Below, one piece after another: positions 13,730 through 25,535 of a stretch of DNA of 64,000 nt; position 1 is the stretch's first letter; every line of letters starts with the position of its first letter. The DNA comes from Plotosus lineatus. Lineage: Eukaryota; Chordata; Actinopteri; Siluriformes; Plotosidae. The notes below the pieces were generated by a model. That model was not told where the DNA came from, searched no databases, and was given only the letters and a program-made list of their open reading frames with translations. The DNA is taken from assembly GCA_024760905.1 (NCBI GenBank), contig CM045729.1:58872080-58936079 (forward strand), given 5' to 3'. A program made the position numbers and the translations under genes.

Positions 13730-16388
13730 ATGGAACTGCTGAAAGTGTATGTGGGGCACTGAACAAAGACTGCTGCAGAATAATCAGTCAACAATCATAT
13801 TTTTTCACACAATTTCTAATAAAACTGTTCCGCTCTATGTGCAGAGGCCTTCAGACAAACTCATTGCAGCCAAAATAAAGGGAAAAAAAAGAAGAAAAGG
13901 GAGCAAGACCATATTGTATGCGTCACCTCCACTGAATTTATAACCTGCATTTACATTGTGTACCGTAAATGCTTATGCAACAAGCATATAGTAATATAGT
14001 GGCTGCCTTCTCGGGAATGGACCAAAACATGGCTTCAAAACATCAACACAAAAATATAAGCGCCACTCCTGTCGGGCCTTGGTCCTTGGGTGCGTATACA
14101 AGTATGAACATCACACATGCCTCGTTTTCAAACACAAGCAATGGGATTAGTGTTTCAAATAATATAAAAACTCAAAATTTTCAGTTATCCCCTCCACTTT
14201 TCAAATCGCTCCACCAGCCCTGGAGGTTACTCAAAATCTACAAACGTCACTGAAAAGGCGGAAGGATCTCAGCACAGACATTTATTTAACTGCAAACAGA
14301 CAGAAAAATTGTGCTGGACTGGGCATCATTGGTATCTACCCTCTGAAAGGGCTTTTTGATCAAACTGTTTCCAGTTGACTCATTCAGACTTTTTTTTCTT
14401 TTTTTAATAATAATGTGTAACCTAAAGAAAGGCTGAACTTTACATTTTAATGGTGTTCTAGTGGCAGTTTCATCTACAAATATTGTACTCATTTTTACAC
14501 ATAACTCATTGTAAGAGAGACCTCAGCAACTCGGCTTCTATAGCAAGTGGAATGAAGCCAGTTGGCAGCAAAATGAATGTTAAACGTCTTACTAAGCAGT
14601 ATGCCACATTTAGCTCAAATGGCAACGGGTCATTAAACAAGAGATTGGTTATGGCTGGGACTAATTTATTTAGCCTGCATCTGTGTGATTCATTTAAATA
14701 TGAGAATAGACTAAATCAATAGAAATGATAAGTAACTATCTCACCAGCTTTAAAGGAAACACACATAGCAGTAACACAAAAATCAATGACACATTTACAA
14801 TCGTTGTTTGTTTAAATCTTATTTGCACAAATGCTTAAAGGTAAGTTTAATACAATAAATCCCTACATGTAGGAGCTCCCTTAACTTTACATGTGAATGC
14901 GTTGTAATGCTAACATTTGGTTCTGTTCAGTAGAAATGAATTTGTAGCCAGAGTCTGTGCTCAAGGGACATTTTCTTGCTATAGCATGTGCAATAGCTGT
15001 CCATTATGTGTTCACTGACAAATAACATTTGGATGAACCTCAGGTGCTGAATGATTGAAGCTTGCAGCGGGAACAACGTAGTCGTGGATGGTTGTCCCAT
15101 GTCTGTTTGGTGTCTGCACGTGCCCATCACAAGAGCTGTTATGTATCATTCTCTTCCATGATGGGTATCAATAATAATATAAAAATTTTGAATAATTTTT
15201 ATGAAAAAAAAAAAAAAAAAACCCGAAAAAAAAAAAAAATGTAAAATAGAGTCTCATACATCACTGTTCAGGACCAAACACAACAAAAACACACAGTCTA
15301 ACTCAGATAGAAACTTGAAGGTAAAAAAGATGTTCACTGAGCAAACTCTAAAATTAAATGGGTAATTAACGAGATAGGTGAAATCTAGATATTTGCCTAA
15401 ATCTAGATATTGAAATAAAGATTCCCATCCCAAGAGGTTGGTCTACCATTGGAGATTCTCAATTTTTTAAAATAGAAATTAAAAGTACGTGTTCAAAGAT
15501 GCTTGCATCTGAAAAGCTCAAAAAAAAAAAAAAAAAAAAAGAATTCTGTGGTAAAGTTAGAAAATCTCAAAGAAGTTTCTGAATGTTTTTTTTTTTAAAG
15601 CCAGATATCAGACTGTTTAAGCTGCAATTGATTTCTTCAGGATTTATGTCAGTCAAGTGTATCCATGCCTTTTTTCAGAATACCTTAAAAGGGAGGGGGT
15701 GCAGGGTGGCGTACTCCAGTTTGCCATTGGTGTGAATGGAGGTTTGTTCCAGAGAACAGTTTCTGCAGGAGGCTTGCAACCCTCGGAGTAAAAAAAATAA
15801 ATAAATAAAATGCATTTGCAACAGAAACCATGATAAATGGCCAAATGTATCATGGGTATGGAATGGGTAGTGAGTGACTGAGTGATTGTTACAAAAACAA
15901 GATTATTCTTTACACTGCCTTTCAAATATGGTGCAGTTAACAGTTTACACTTCATACTTCTCAGTTTTATTATCATTATTAGAATAGTACTCTTAACTTT
16001 CATTATTATTACTGTTGTGGTTTTTATTATTATTACTGTCGTTTTTTTTAAAAATCATATTATTTATTTAGAAAAGTGATTTATTTTGTTATTGTTTGTA
16101 CTATCTATACGTACTATTTACTGACCACAATTTTTATATAGTTGAAATAATTCATTCATTCATAAGAAATTTGGGAGAAAATATAAAAATTGTTAAAATA
16201 TCATTAGGAAAACTGTTTGAATCAGATCATGGAGAGTTATACAGTTTAGATGAGAAAAGAGACATGGAAAATCGGCTGTTTTCTCACCTTGCATACATGG
16301 GGATAAATAGCGCTAAGTTTTGCACAGCCAATGGAAGCAACTGTGATGGATCAAATTTGATCTGAGGTCATTCTCATATACTCTATAT
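13730..16388. other. No gene seen; A-rich tracts
   Basis: Contains A runs at 15205-15238 and 15521-15540. The open frames are short and lack recognisable motifs. Confidence 0.5.
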
Positions 16389-16784
16389 CAGTGGTCCCCA
16401 ACCACCGGTCCATAGACCGGTACCGCTCTGTGGCTCAATTGGCACCGGTCCATAATTCATTATTTCCGTTTTATTTATTATCTGAGTTTGAACGATTTTT
16501 AATTTTGAAAAAGTCTTTTATTTTGAAAAATGACCGGATTCTCTTGGCTATATATTAGTTATTTGAGCACTAAAATGTAACCCACAAGGGTAAGGCACAT
16601 AAACAGAGCCGTGCTGGACATGTTTCAAACAATAGCAGGGATTTTGGGTGAGACTGAGCCTGAGCCTTAATTCTACCAGCTGGTGCACCATCATCTGTTT
16701 TTTTTTTTTTTTTCTTAGAAAAGTTCAAGCTCTACTTCCCAACCAACCTTATTTCAGCTGTTGAAAAATAACATTCATGGAGTT

Positions 16785-16860
<76 letters not shown>

Positions 16861-16928
16861 TTTTATATAAATGTTATAATTACAATGCAAACAATCTATG
16901 ACCCCGATAAAAAGGTTGGGGACCACTG
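16389..16928. mobile_element. Non-autonomous hAT transposon with 8-bp TSD
   Basis: Terminal inverted repeats begin CAGTGGTCCCCAACC and end GGTTGGGGACCACTG. The 8-base flanks ctctatat (16381-16388) and ctttatat (16929-16936) form a target-site duplication with one mismatch. The 540-bp interior has no transposase and includes TTC and TAA microsatellites at 16783-16860. The CAGNGGTCCCCAAC terminus is typical of hAT elements of the Charlie/Zaphod kind. Confidence 0.9.
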
Positions 16929-17916
16929 CTTTATATGGTTGATGGATAGCTCATTGAATTTGGACAATGTGCTGAAAAGCTTGTTGCTTTTTCTATTTTG
17001 TAGGACAGTGCATATTCAAACAGGCTTGGCATGCTAAAGCCGATCATTTACTCAGTAACTGCTGGTTAAATCTGATGAAAACTCAGATAATACACAACAC
17101 TGTGCAACATCGTTGCATCGTTGCATAAAGGTCATAGTTTGGTTGTGTGCACAAAATGTTATCTGAACACTAACATGGTTCAACCATAATATCCTTTGAA
17201 TTCATGCACAATGTTGGTTTGACATTTCCAAAATGTTACACAAATCCATGTCCCCAGTACCGAGCCGTTTAGCATGGGACAAGAACTGTGCACATCACAC
17301 AGGTACTGAAAAGGAAACCACAGTACACATTCACACAGCCTGTGCAAATTAATGTTACTGTAACATCTCGCATTAATGGTTTGAGACATTGATTGAAAAT
17401 ATGACATTTAACATATAAACAATTACTTTTTGAGTCTACAAGTAATGTTATAGAATTTTTATTTTTTTTTTGCATTGTTGCAGTGTTTTTTATTTTTTTT
17501 TTATATTTTTAAAAAGAATATATGTGCAATTCTTTATACCTTTGATCAACTTCAAAGCATTTCTCTAAACCAGAGAGCCACAGCAATGATCCAGTATGTT
17601 TGGGTATCATGGTTGTTTGACAAATGGAAACTGACAAATATCAGAATTCTTCTAAACTCTTTAAGAAAGAAAATTAACTCAGGTAAATGTTCCAAAAATA
17701 CAGGGAATGATTAATTTTTTTGTTGCGGCATAAGCTTATTAGCAGCACACACTATTGAAATGAGTGTGTAATTAATATGAAATGCAAGTATTTACTCTGG
17801 CATGGTAAACTTGTTTGAATGGATAAATGTTTATTCTTTCACTAAACACCATTTTTTTCTAAACGGGGTCTAAATGGAATGCATAAATAAACTCTAAATG
17901 GGATGCAAAGCAAGCA
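16929..17916. other. No gene seen
   Basis: AT-rich sequence with T runs near 17461-17503 and no recognised motif. Confidence 0.45.
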
Positions 17917-17920
17917 AGCA

Positions 17921-17996
<76 letters not shown>
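17917..17996. repeat. (CA)n microsatellite
   Basis: About 75 bp of CA dinucleotides after a short AAGC repeat. Confidence 0.97.
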
Positions 17997-17998
<2 letters not shown>

Positions 17999-18502
17999 GA
18001 ACAATTAGGGGAGACAATCCACCTACTGACATATTTTGTAATGTTGGATGAATCCAGAGAAAGAGAAAGAGAATGAAGCTGGAAGTGTGAGACTCAGGAT
18101 TTCACACAATTGAGTAAGATTTTGATGCAGACAAACATGATAAAATAAACAAATAAATAAATTTAAAAAAATGTTCTAAATCTGTTATGCAATGATGCAA
18201 TGTGATATGATTTATGGTAGTAGTTTCCAAACAACATGAGACCATTAGTTTTCACATAATGATGTAGAAAATGACAAATCAGCTCGGAAACATAATATAG
18301 ATTTGGGCATTACCTTAATGTGGAGCTCACAATAGAATCTTTGTGAGTACTTCTATCATATCAAAATTATTACTTTGACGATGTTTAGGAACATTTTATA
18401 TTTTAAGATGTTTCAGGCCGTGCTCTCTGGAAGCTTCCGCGGGGGGTGTACTACAGTTTCCTTCCCCATTTCAAATGACACGCAATTCGGCTAATTCACT
18501 GG

Positions 18503-18504
<2 letters not shown>

Positions 18505-18567
<63 letters not shown>

Positions 18568-18588
18568 TGCGTGTGTGCGCATGTGTGC

Positions 18589-18676
<88 letters not shown>
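18505..18676. repeat. (TG)n microsatellite with CG interruptions
   Basis: About 170 bp of TG with TGCG interruptions near 18567-18595 and 18631. Z-DNA-prone. Translations on both strands are dipeptide repeats only. Confidence 0.97.
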
Positions 18677-18680
<4 letters not shown>

Positions 18681-18815
18681 GGTTTACACAATTTGGCTCT
18701 TGAGTGAGTATAAATTACTTTTACAAACTGGATGTTTGTTTAATTTTTGGTTGTACAATAAATATATAATTATACATTTTTTAATTAATTAATTTAATTA
18801 GTTGAACTTACTCTA

Positions 18816-19158
18816 TTATCATTCAATTTCTGAACCACTTAATCCTAATTAGGGTTGCGAGGAGGCTGGTGCCCATCTCAGTCGATTCTGGGTGAGGGCA
18901 GAGTACACCCTGGACAGCTTGCAAGGCCATCGCAGGGCAGAAACATGCTGACGGCTATGCAACCGACTCTTGACGGAAGTCAGCAATGGTTCTTTTACAT
19001 GCCTCACATCATAGACAATGAGAGACATGGCTGGCCTTTGATTACCCAGTTAGCTGCACTGAGGGGACAGCAGTGACAACCCGCTGATAGTGGGGCTTGG
19101 ACCCTGACCTTTCGATCAGAAATCCAGCTTCTTACCACCGGACCGCCACTGCCCTTTC
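18816..19158 (-). mobile_element. SINE, subtype B, full length, with 10-bp TSD
   Basis: Minus-strand copy with head near 19090-19158, common body, and L2-like tail (about 18820-18935). Direct repeats ACTTACTCTA lie at 18806-18815 and 19159-19168. The head's B box is degraded, so this is an older copy. Confidence 0.9.
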
Positions 19159-19201
19159 ACTTACTCTAGTTTGCATCTAATACGAGTTCATGTGAACATA
19201 A

Positions 19202-19298
19202 GTGAGCACATTTAAATCTCCACACAGACAGAAACACAAGCTCAGAACTGAACTGGGAACCCTGGTAGAGATGTGAGGGATCAACGTTACTGTCTATG
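19202..19298 (-). mobile_element. Ancient SINE fragment, paralogue of 4947-5040
   Basis: Reverse-complement match to 4947-5040 over about 95 bp with a few mismatches. It reads like the part following the tRNA-like head in the central-domain SINE group. Confidence 0.55.
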
Positions 19299-20064
19299 CT
19301 ACTGTGCTGCATAACAACTGAATTAAAAGCTCTTGATGAAAATTGGTATCATTCTGCAATTAAGTTTACATGTCCTAATCTGAAATCATATACAGAAGGT
19401 CAGAGTCAATTTCACATTATTTTAAGTCATCATTATCCATCAATCATTCATAGATTATTATGGTGCATTGTGTAAGTCTTTGTGGTGTCCTGAAAGCAGA
19501 CCAACCTGATTTGTGCACTGAGAATCAATATATAATTTCAGTAAAGTTCAGTGGCAGACAGAACACTTCATCTTGTATATTTCAGAATGCGAGTCTGTGC
19601 AAATATAACTTTAATCAGCTCGGTGTGCTTCAGGGAAAGCAAACGAGTTGAAGTGGAAATTTAAACACTAGTCCTTAATTCTAAGGTAAACCACAGCAAG
19701 TCAAAACTATGTCAAGGAAAGGAGTTATTTTAGATGTCTGGGACATTACAATTTGTGTTAGTAATACAAAAATTAAACTTGTGTTACTTAAAAAATAACT
19801 GTTGGCATATAAATAGTCACATTAACCATTTTAATTGCAATTATATTAACAAAAATTACTGGAATTTACAATACTGTATTTTTAAATATCTCCATGGCTT
19901 TCCATAAATGTGTTACATTAACACAACTTGTTTTTACACTTCCAACACAATCTCCAAAATGATTGAGTCATTCGCTACCCCCTACGTACTATCTAAGGAA
20001 TTAAACGCAGAAGACCCATCAGTAAAGTTAATATGCTTTCAGACACTAATCCTCGGTGCTGTTA

Positions 20065-20428
20065 TTTACATTATGCCGTTGCATAACTACAGCCTCACAG
20101 CAAGAACGTCCTGGGTTTGATTTCTGAGCTCAGGCATTTCTATGTGAAGTGTTTACATTCTCCCTGTGTTTGCATGGTTTGCTCTGGGTGCTCTATTTTC
20201 CTCCCACAGCCCAAAAGCACATTCGACACATTCGGCTGACTGGCTGTTCCACATTGACCGCAGATGCGAGTGCACATGTGAATGACTATGTGAGTCTTGA
20301 TTATTCGATGGTCTAGCAAGTTACTCAGAGTGTATCCCGCAATCGGCCAGTGTCGGCTCAGGTCCGTCCAAAATCCACGCGACCCTAGTGGAATGAAGCG
20401 GTTTGATAAATATCGATGGATGATATGA
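20065..20428 (+). mobile_element. Ancient central-domain SINE with L2-like tail
   Basis: The plus strand shows a decayed tRNA-like head (B box near 20111), the conserved central block ('tgtgtttgcatgg' to 'cctcccacagcccaaaagca'), then an L2-like tail ending 'gcgaccctagtggaatgaag' and GGATGA-type repeats. The copy is divergent and complete in outline. Confidence 0.75.
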
Positions 20429-20465
20429 CACAGTGTGTCTTACTTCATTTGATTTTATATTTATT

Positions 20466-20820
20466 TTCTATTGTCTGCTTAATCTATCTATCTAGTGCCT
20501 GAGTCATAGGACGACCATTGGCGACCCACCATGAAGGATAACACTCTGGTTGTCATCTTCATGGAGGTTTTCTTGGCAGGATTAGTGCAGTGGTTTGCCA
20601 TTGCCTTCTGCACGATGCGAACCTACGGGCAATTTAGAACGGCCAATTAACCAACTGTGCATGTCTTTGGATTGTGGGAGGAACCCGGAGCACCTGGAGG
20701 AAACCCACGCAAGCACGGGGAGAACATGCAAACTCCACACAGAAACGCCCAGGCCAGGAATCGAACCCAGGCCTTCTTACTGTGAGGCGGACGTGCTAAC
20801 CACTACGCCACCGTGCCACC
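20466..20820 (-). mobile_element. Central-domain SINE with a non-L2 tail and TATC repeat
   Basis: On the minus strand: tRNA-like head at about 20750-20820 (A box near GGCGTAGTGGTTAGCACG, B box GGGTTCGATTCC), the central block, a distinct 3' region (20480-20625) unlike the L2 tail, and a short TAGA/TATC repeat at its end. It is less diverged than the copy at 20065. Confidence 0.78.
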
Positions 20821-20924
20821 CTTCTCCCTAATAAACATCCTTAACTATTTTAGAATGCATTTGACATGTGTCATACACTGTGACTTAATCATTATGTAAA
20901 AATCACTTTTAAACATATACTGTA

Positions 20925-21083
20925 TTGTGAAACTTGGAGAGAGGACCTAGTCTGTATATCTTTGGACCGTGGGAGGACACCAGTGCAGGCATGGGGAGAA
21001 CATGCAAACACCATATAGGCCCTTCTCAAATATTCATAGCCTGAATGCCGCGAGGTGACAGTGCTGACCACTGCATCACCCTT
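20925..21083 (-). mobile_element. Ancient SINE fragment
   Basis: Central-domain phrases ('ctttggaccgtgggagg', 'gggagaacatgcaaac') and a decayed tRNA-like head near 21045-21083, read on the minus strand. Confidence 0.6.
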
Positions 21084-21359
21084 TAATTAAAGCCTTGTTG
21101 AAATTAAATTTGATAGAAACTATAAGCACATTCCCATTTTCACTGTATCTTCTGTTCAACAATAACTATCACTATCATTGCAATAATTACTTTTCTTGCA
21201 ATTAAAATAATTTTGGGCTTGAATTTTTAATTTGGTCAAATGCAGTAAGTCTAGGGTTGAATGCCACTAAATGCACTATAATTATTTTAAAATAATAAAT
21301 CATTTCTCATGATAATGTCACATTAAGTAGCCCAATAAAACATTCTGCTCACACACGAA

Positions 21360-21640
21360 AGTTAGATACTCTGTTCGGTCATATGCCTAACTGAAGGCAA
21401 GATACACCCTGAGGCAGCTTACTAGACCATTGGTGGGTCAGTCTACACAAAACCATTCACACTCAAACCTAGGCATAATTTGGAACAGCCAATAAACATA
21501 AAATGCATGAATTTTACCTGTGGGGGCAAACCGGAATAACTGGAGAAAACCCAAACAAACATGTCTACTCCATTAAAAAAAAGGCCATTTCAAAACCCTG
21601 GACTCAAACCCAGAACTGTCACACTATAAACATTGTGTAA
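21360..21640 (-). mobile_element. Ancient SINE, very decayed
   Basis: Minus-strand order of L2-like tail (about 21375-21450), central block (about 21460-21570) and head (to about 21640) is still visible through many substitutions. Confidence 0.55.
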
Positions 21641-22172
21641 ATACATTATGCACATTAAAAAACACCCCATCTAACTTTTTATTGTCAACACTGATGAATT
21701 ACCATTAATTGATCTTTCACCTCCCCTCCTTGAATCGCCACCTTATCGTGGTGGAGGGGTTTGCGTGACCTAATGATCCTAGGAGCTATGTTGTCGGGGG
21801 CAAATGCCCCTGGTAGGGTCACCCAAGGCAAACAGGTCCGGGGTGAAGGTCCAGACAAAGTGCGATTCAAAACAAACCCCTAAAGACACGAGACAACAAA
21901 AGAAGCAGTCTCCCTTGCCCGGACGCGGGTCACCGGGGTTCCCTCCTGGAGCCAGGCCCAGGGGAGGGGCTCGAAGGCGAGCGCCTGGTGGTCGGGCTTA
22001 TGGCCATGGAGCCTGGCCGGGCCCAGCCCGAAAGGAGACATGGGTCCGCCCTCCCATGGACCCACCACCCGTGGGAGGAGTTTTAGGGTCGGGTGCAGTG
22101 TGAGTTGGGTGGCAGCCAAAGGCATGGGTTCTGTCGGACTGATCCTCGGCTGCTTACTCTGACCTTCGGGAC

Positions 22173-22979
22173 ATGGAATGTCACCTCTCTGGCGGAAAGG
22201 AGCCTGATTTGGTGCGTGAGGTGGAGAGATACCGACTAGATATAGTCGGGCTCACCTCAACGCATAGCTTGGGCTCTGGAACCATCCATCTCGAAAGAGG
22301 CTGGACCTTCTTCTATTCTGGAGTTGCTCATGGGAGAGGCGGCGAGCCGGTGTGGGTATTCTTGTTGCCCCCGTCTCGGTGCCCAAATGTTGGGGTTCTC
22401 CCGGTTGACGAAAGGGTAGCTTCCCTCCGTCTTCGGGTGGGGCGGGTCCTGACTGTTATTTGTGCTTATGCACCAAATGACAGTTCAGAGTACCCACCCT
22501 TTTTGGAGTCTTTGGGGGGGGTGTTGGAGAACGCTCCCTCGGGAGACTCGCTCGTTGTCTTGGGAGACTTCAACGCCCATGTGGGCAACGATAGTGTGAC
22601 CTGGAAGGGTGTGATCGGTAGGTACGGCCTCTCCAGTCTGAATCCGAATGGTGTGTCGTTGTTGGACTTCTGTGCTCGTCATAGTTTGTCTATCACGAAC
22701 ACCATGTTCGAACATAAGGGTGTCCATAAGTGCACTTGGCACCAGGACACCCTAGGTCGCAGTTCGATGATTGACTTTGTAGTCGTGTCATCGGACTTGC
22801 GACCATATGTTCTGGACACTCGGGTGAAGAGAGGAGCTGAGCTGTCTACCGATCACTACCTGGTGGTGAGTTGGCTTCGGTGGTGTGGGAGGTTGCCTTC
22901 CAGACCTGGCAGGCCCAAGCGTGTAATCAGGGTCTGCTGGGAACGCGTTTGGCGGAGCCCCTGTCCGAGAGGCCTTTAA
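22173..22979 (+). pseudogene. Rex3 AP-like endonuclease region (frameshifted ORF)
   Basis: A 268-residue open frame covers most of the endonuclease that nicks target DNA for target-primed reverse transcription. Visible motifs: [11 protein letters not shown] at about residues 126-136, [13 protein letters not shown] and the [11 protein letters not shown] block, then the catalytic-type STDH near residue 244. Upstream coding sequence around 22140-22172 ([12 protein letters not shown]) is cut off by the chosen start, so the methionine is not a meaningful start. After about residue 235 the true frame is lost at a frameshift near 22880. Confidence 0.9.
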
Positions 22980-23746
22980 CTCCCACCTCCGGCAGAGCTA
23001 CAACCACGTTCCGGAGGAGGCGGGGACATGGAATCGAATGGGCCATGTTTCGTGCCTCCATTGCTGAGGCGGCAGCCCATAGCTGTGGCCGTAAGGTCGT
23101 CGGTGCTTGTCGTGGCGGTAATCCCGAACCGGTGGTGGACACCTGCGGTGAAGGGGGCCGTCCAGCTGAAGAAGGAGGCCTATCGGGTTTTATTAGCCTG
23201 TGGGACTCCTGAGGCAGCAAACGGGTACCCGGCAGGCCAAACGTGCTGCAGCCGAGGCTGTCGCAGATGCAAAATCTCGGGCGTGGGAGGAGTTCGGTGA
23301 GGGCCTGGAGAGTGATTATCGGTTGGCCTCAAAAGGTTCTGGGCCACCATCCGACGCCTCAGGAGGGAAGCAGTTCTTCACAAACACTGTTTACGGTGGA
23401 GGTGGGGAGCTGCTTACCTTGACTGGGGATGTTGTTGAGAGGTGGAGGGAATACTTTGAGGACCTTCTCAATCCCACCAACACGCCCTCCGTGGAAGAGG
23501 AAGACCCTGGGGGTTCGGGTGAGGTCCGCCCATCACTGGAGTGGAGGTCACTGAGGTTGTAAAAAGCTCCTCGGTGGTCGAGCTCCGGGGTTGGGCGAGA
23601 TCCTCCCAGAATATCTCAGGGCTCTGGATGTTGTAGGACTGTCTTGGTTGACACGTCTCTGCAACATCGGCGTGGTCATCGAGGGCTGTACCTCTGGATC
23701 GGCAAACTGGGGTGGTGGTCCCAATTTTTAAGAAGGGGACCGGAGG

Positions 23747-24805
23747 GTGTGTTCCAATTATCGGGGAATTACACTCCTCAGCCTACCTGGGAAAGTCTAT
23801 GCAGGGGTACTAGAGAGGAGGATCCGACCGATAGTCGAACCTCGGATTCAGGAGGAACAATGTGGTTTTCGTCCTTGCCGCAGCACTCTTGACCAACTCT
23901 ATACGCTCCACAGGATTCTGGAGGGGGCATGGGAGTTTGCCCAATCTGTCCACATGTGCTTTGTGGATTTGGAGAAGGCTTTCGACCGTGTCCCTCGAAA
24001 GATCTTGTGGGGCGTGCTCCGAGAATACGGCGTTCCGGATCCGTTGCTACGAGCGATTCGGTCGCTGTATCACCGGAGCCAGAGTTTGGTCCGTATTGGT
24101 AACAGCAGGTCGGATTCGTTTCCAGTGGGAGTTGGAGTCCGTCAAGGCTGTCCTTTGTCACCGATTCTGTTCATAATTTTTATGGACAGAATTTCTAGGC
24201 GCAGTCGAGGCGATGAGGGGTTCTGGTTTGGTGGCCATCGGATATCGTCTCTGCTTTTTGCGGATGATGTTGTCCTTTTGGCTTCATCAAATCGGGTCCT
24301 CCAGCTCTCATTGGAGCGATTCGCAGCCGAGTGCGAAGCAGCCGGGATGAAGATCAGTACCTCCAAGTCCGAGGCCATGGTTCTCAGTCGGACAATGGTG
24401 GAATGCACCCTCCGGGTCGGGAATGAGGTCCTGCCCCAAGTGGAGGAGTTTAAGTATCTTGGGGTCTTGTTTACGAGTGAGGGAAGGGTGGAGCGAGAGA
24501 TCGACAGACGGATCGCTGCAGCCTCTGCTATTAAGCGATGCCTGTACCGGTCCGTTGTGGTGAAAAAGGAGCTGAGCCGCAAGGCGAAGCTCTCAATTTA
24601 CCAGTCGATCTACGTTCCAACCCTCACCTATGGTCACGAGCTTTGGGTAATGACCGAAAGAACAAGATCACGGATACAAGCGGCTGAAATGAGCTTTCTT
24701 CGCCGGGTGGCGGGGTTCTCCCTTAGAGATAGGGTGAGAAGCTCCGCCATCCGGGGAGCGCTCGGAGTAGATCCGCTGCTCCTCCGCATTGAGTGGGCCA
24801 GTTGA
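23747..24805 (+). pseudogene. Rex3 reverse transcriptase region (frameshifted ORF)
   Basis: The 352-residue frame contains the RT core in order: NYRGITLL near the start, ERRIRPIVEPRIQEEQCGFR, FVDLEKAFDRVPR (first catalytic Asp), GVRQGCPLSPILF, and LLFADDVVLLAS (the YXDD-box equivalent, with both Asp), then the thumb-like EEFKYLGVLFTSEG and the C-terminal HELWVMTERTRSRIQAAEM block. It stops early at 24805, but homology continues in another frame with LRWLGHLVRMPPGRLPG and RPRGRPRTRW up to about 25060. The catalytic residues are intact; the frameshifts disable the gene. Confidence 0.93.
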
Positions 24806-25076
24806 GGTGGCTCGGGCATCTGGTCAGAATGCCCCCCGGACGCCTCCCTGGTGTGGTGTTTCGGGCATGTCCAACCGGGAAGAGACCCCGGGGTCGACCT
24901 AGAACACGCTGGAGGGACTATGTCTCTCGGCTTGTCTGGGACCGCCTTGGTGTCCCCCCCGGGAGAGTTGGAGGAAGTAGCTCGGGAGAGGGATGTCTGG
25001 ACCTTTTTGCTAAGGTTGCTGCCCCCGCGACCCGACCCTGGACTAAGCGGAAGAAGATGATGATGATGATCTTTCA

Positions 25077-25422
25077 CCTGGCACACTGGTGGCCTGGTGG
25101 TAGGATGCTGGATTACTGATTCATACGGTCGGGGTATCAAGACCCACTTTCACCGGGTTGACATTATTGTTTCTTAGTGCAGCAAACTGGGTTATCAAAG
25201 GCCAACCATGTCTCTCATTGTCTGTGGTGAGAAGCCTGTAAACGAACCATTGTTGGCTTTTGTGAAGAGTAGGCTACATTGCCGTAAGTATGTTTGTGAC
25301 CTGCAATGGCCTGATGAACTTTTCAGGGTGTACCCTGCTCTCACCCAGATTCGACTGAGATGGGCTCCAGTCTCCCCGCTACTCTAATTAGTACTAATCA
25401 GTTCAGAAAATTAATAAATGAA
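25077..25422 (+). mobile_element. SINE, subtype B, at the 3' border of Rex3
   Basis: Plus-strand SINE with degraded head (about 25077-25150), common body and L2-like tail ending in AATAAATGAA. The 10-base TGATCTTTCA occurs before it (25067-25076) and after it (25423-25432), and so looks like its own target-site duplication. The same word is also part of the Rex3 duplication. The CCT at its start is included in the Rex3 duplication, which suggests the SINE was there first. Confidence 0.85.
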
Positions 25423-25535
25423 TGATCTTTCAATTTTAACCGTTTTGTTTAGTTACAGGTTGAAGATACAATGGAGAAATATAAAATCTGGTCAGTGATC
25501 ATCCGTACTTGGGGTCTGGGCGACAGATCAGAATA

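Larger units (their letters stand above)
21723..25066 (+). mobile_element. Rex3 (RTE-clade LINE), near full length, with 13-bp TSD
   Basis: This 3.3-kb element starts in the conserved Rex3 5' region (CCACCTTATCGTGGTGGAGG near 21739) and ends in (GAT)n at 25057-25066. It contains an AP-type endonuclease region and a reverse transcriptase. The segments near 23700-23720 and 24142-24162 agree with the standard fish Rex3 PCR primer sites as I remember them. The 13-base repeat TGATCTTTCACCT flanks it at 21710-21722 and 25067-25079, although the first bases overlap the GAT tail. At least six frameshifts (about 22880, 23130, 23205, 23560, 23745, 24800) make it non-autonomous. It is GC-rich compared with its AT-rich surroundings. 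Confidence 0.96.

Noticed and set aside
24142..24582. 146-codon minus-strand frame over Rex3
   Set aside because: Shadow of the reverse-transcriptase coding strand.
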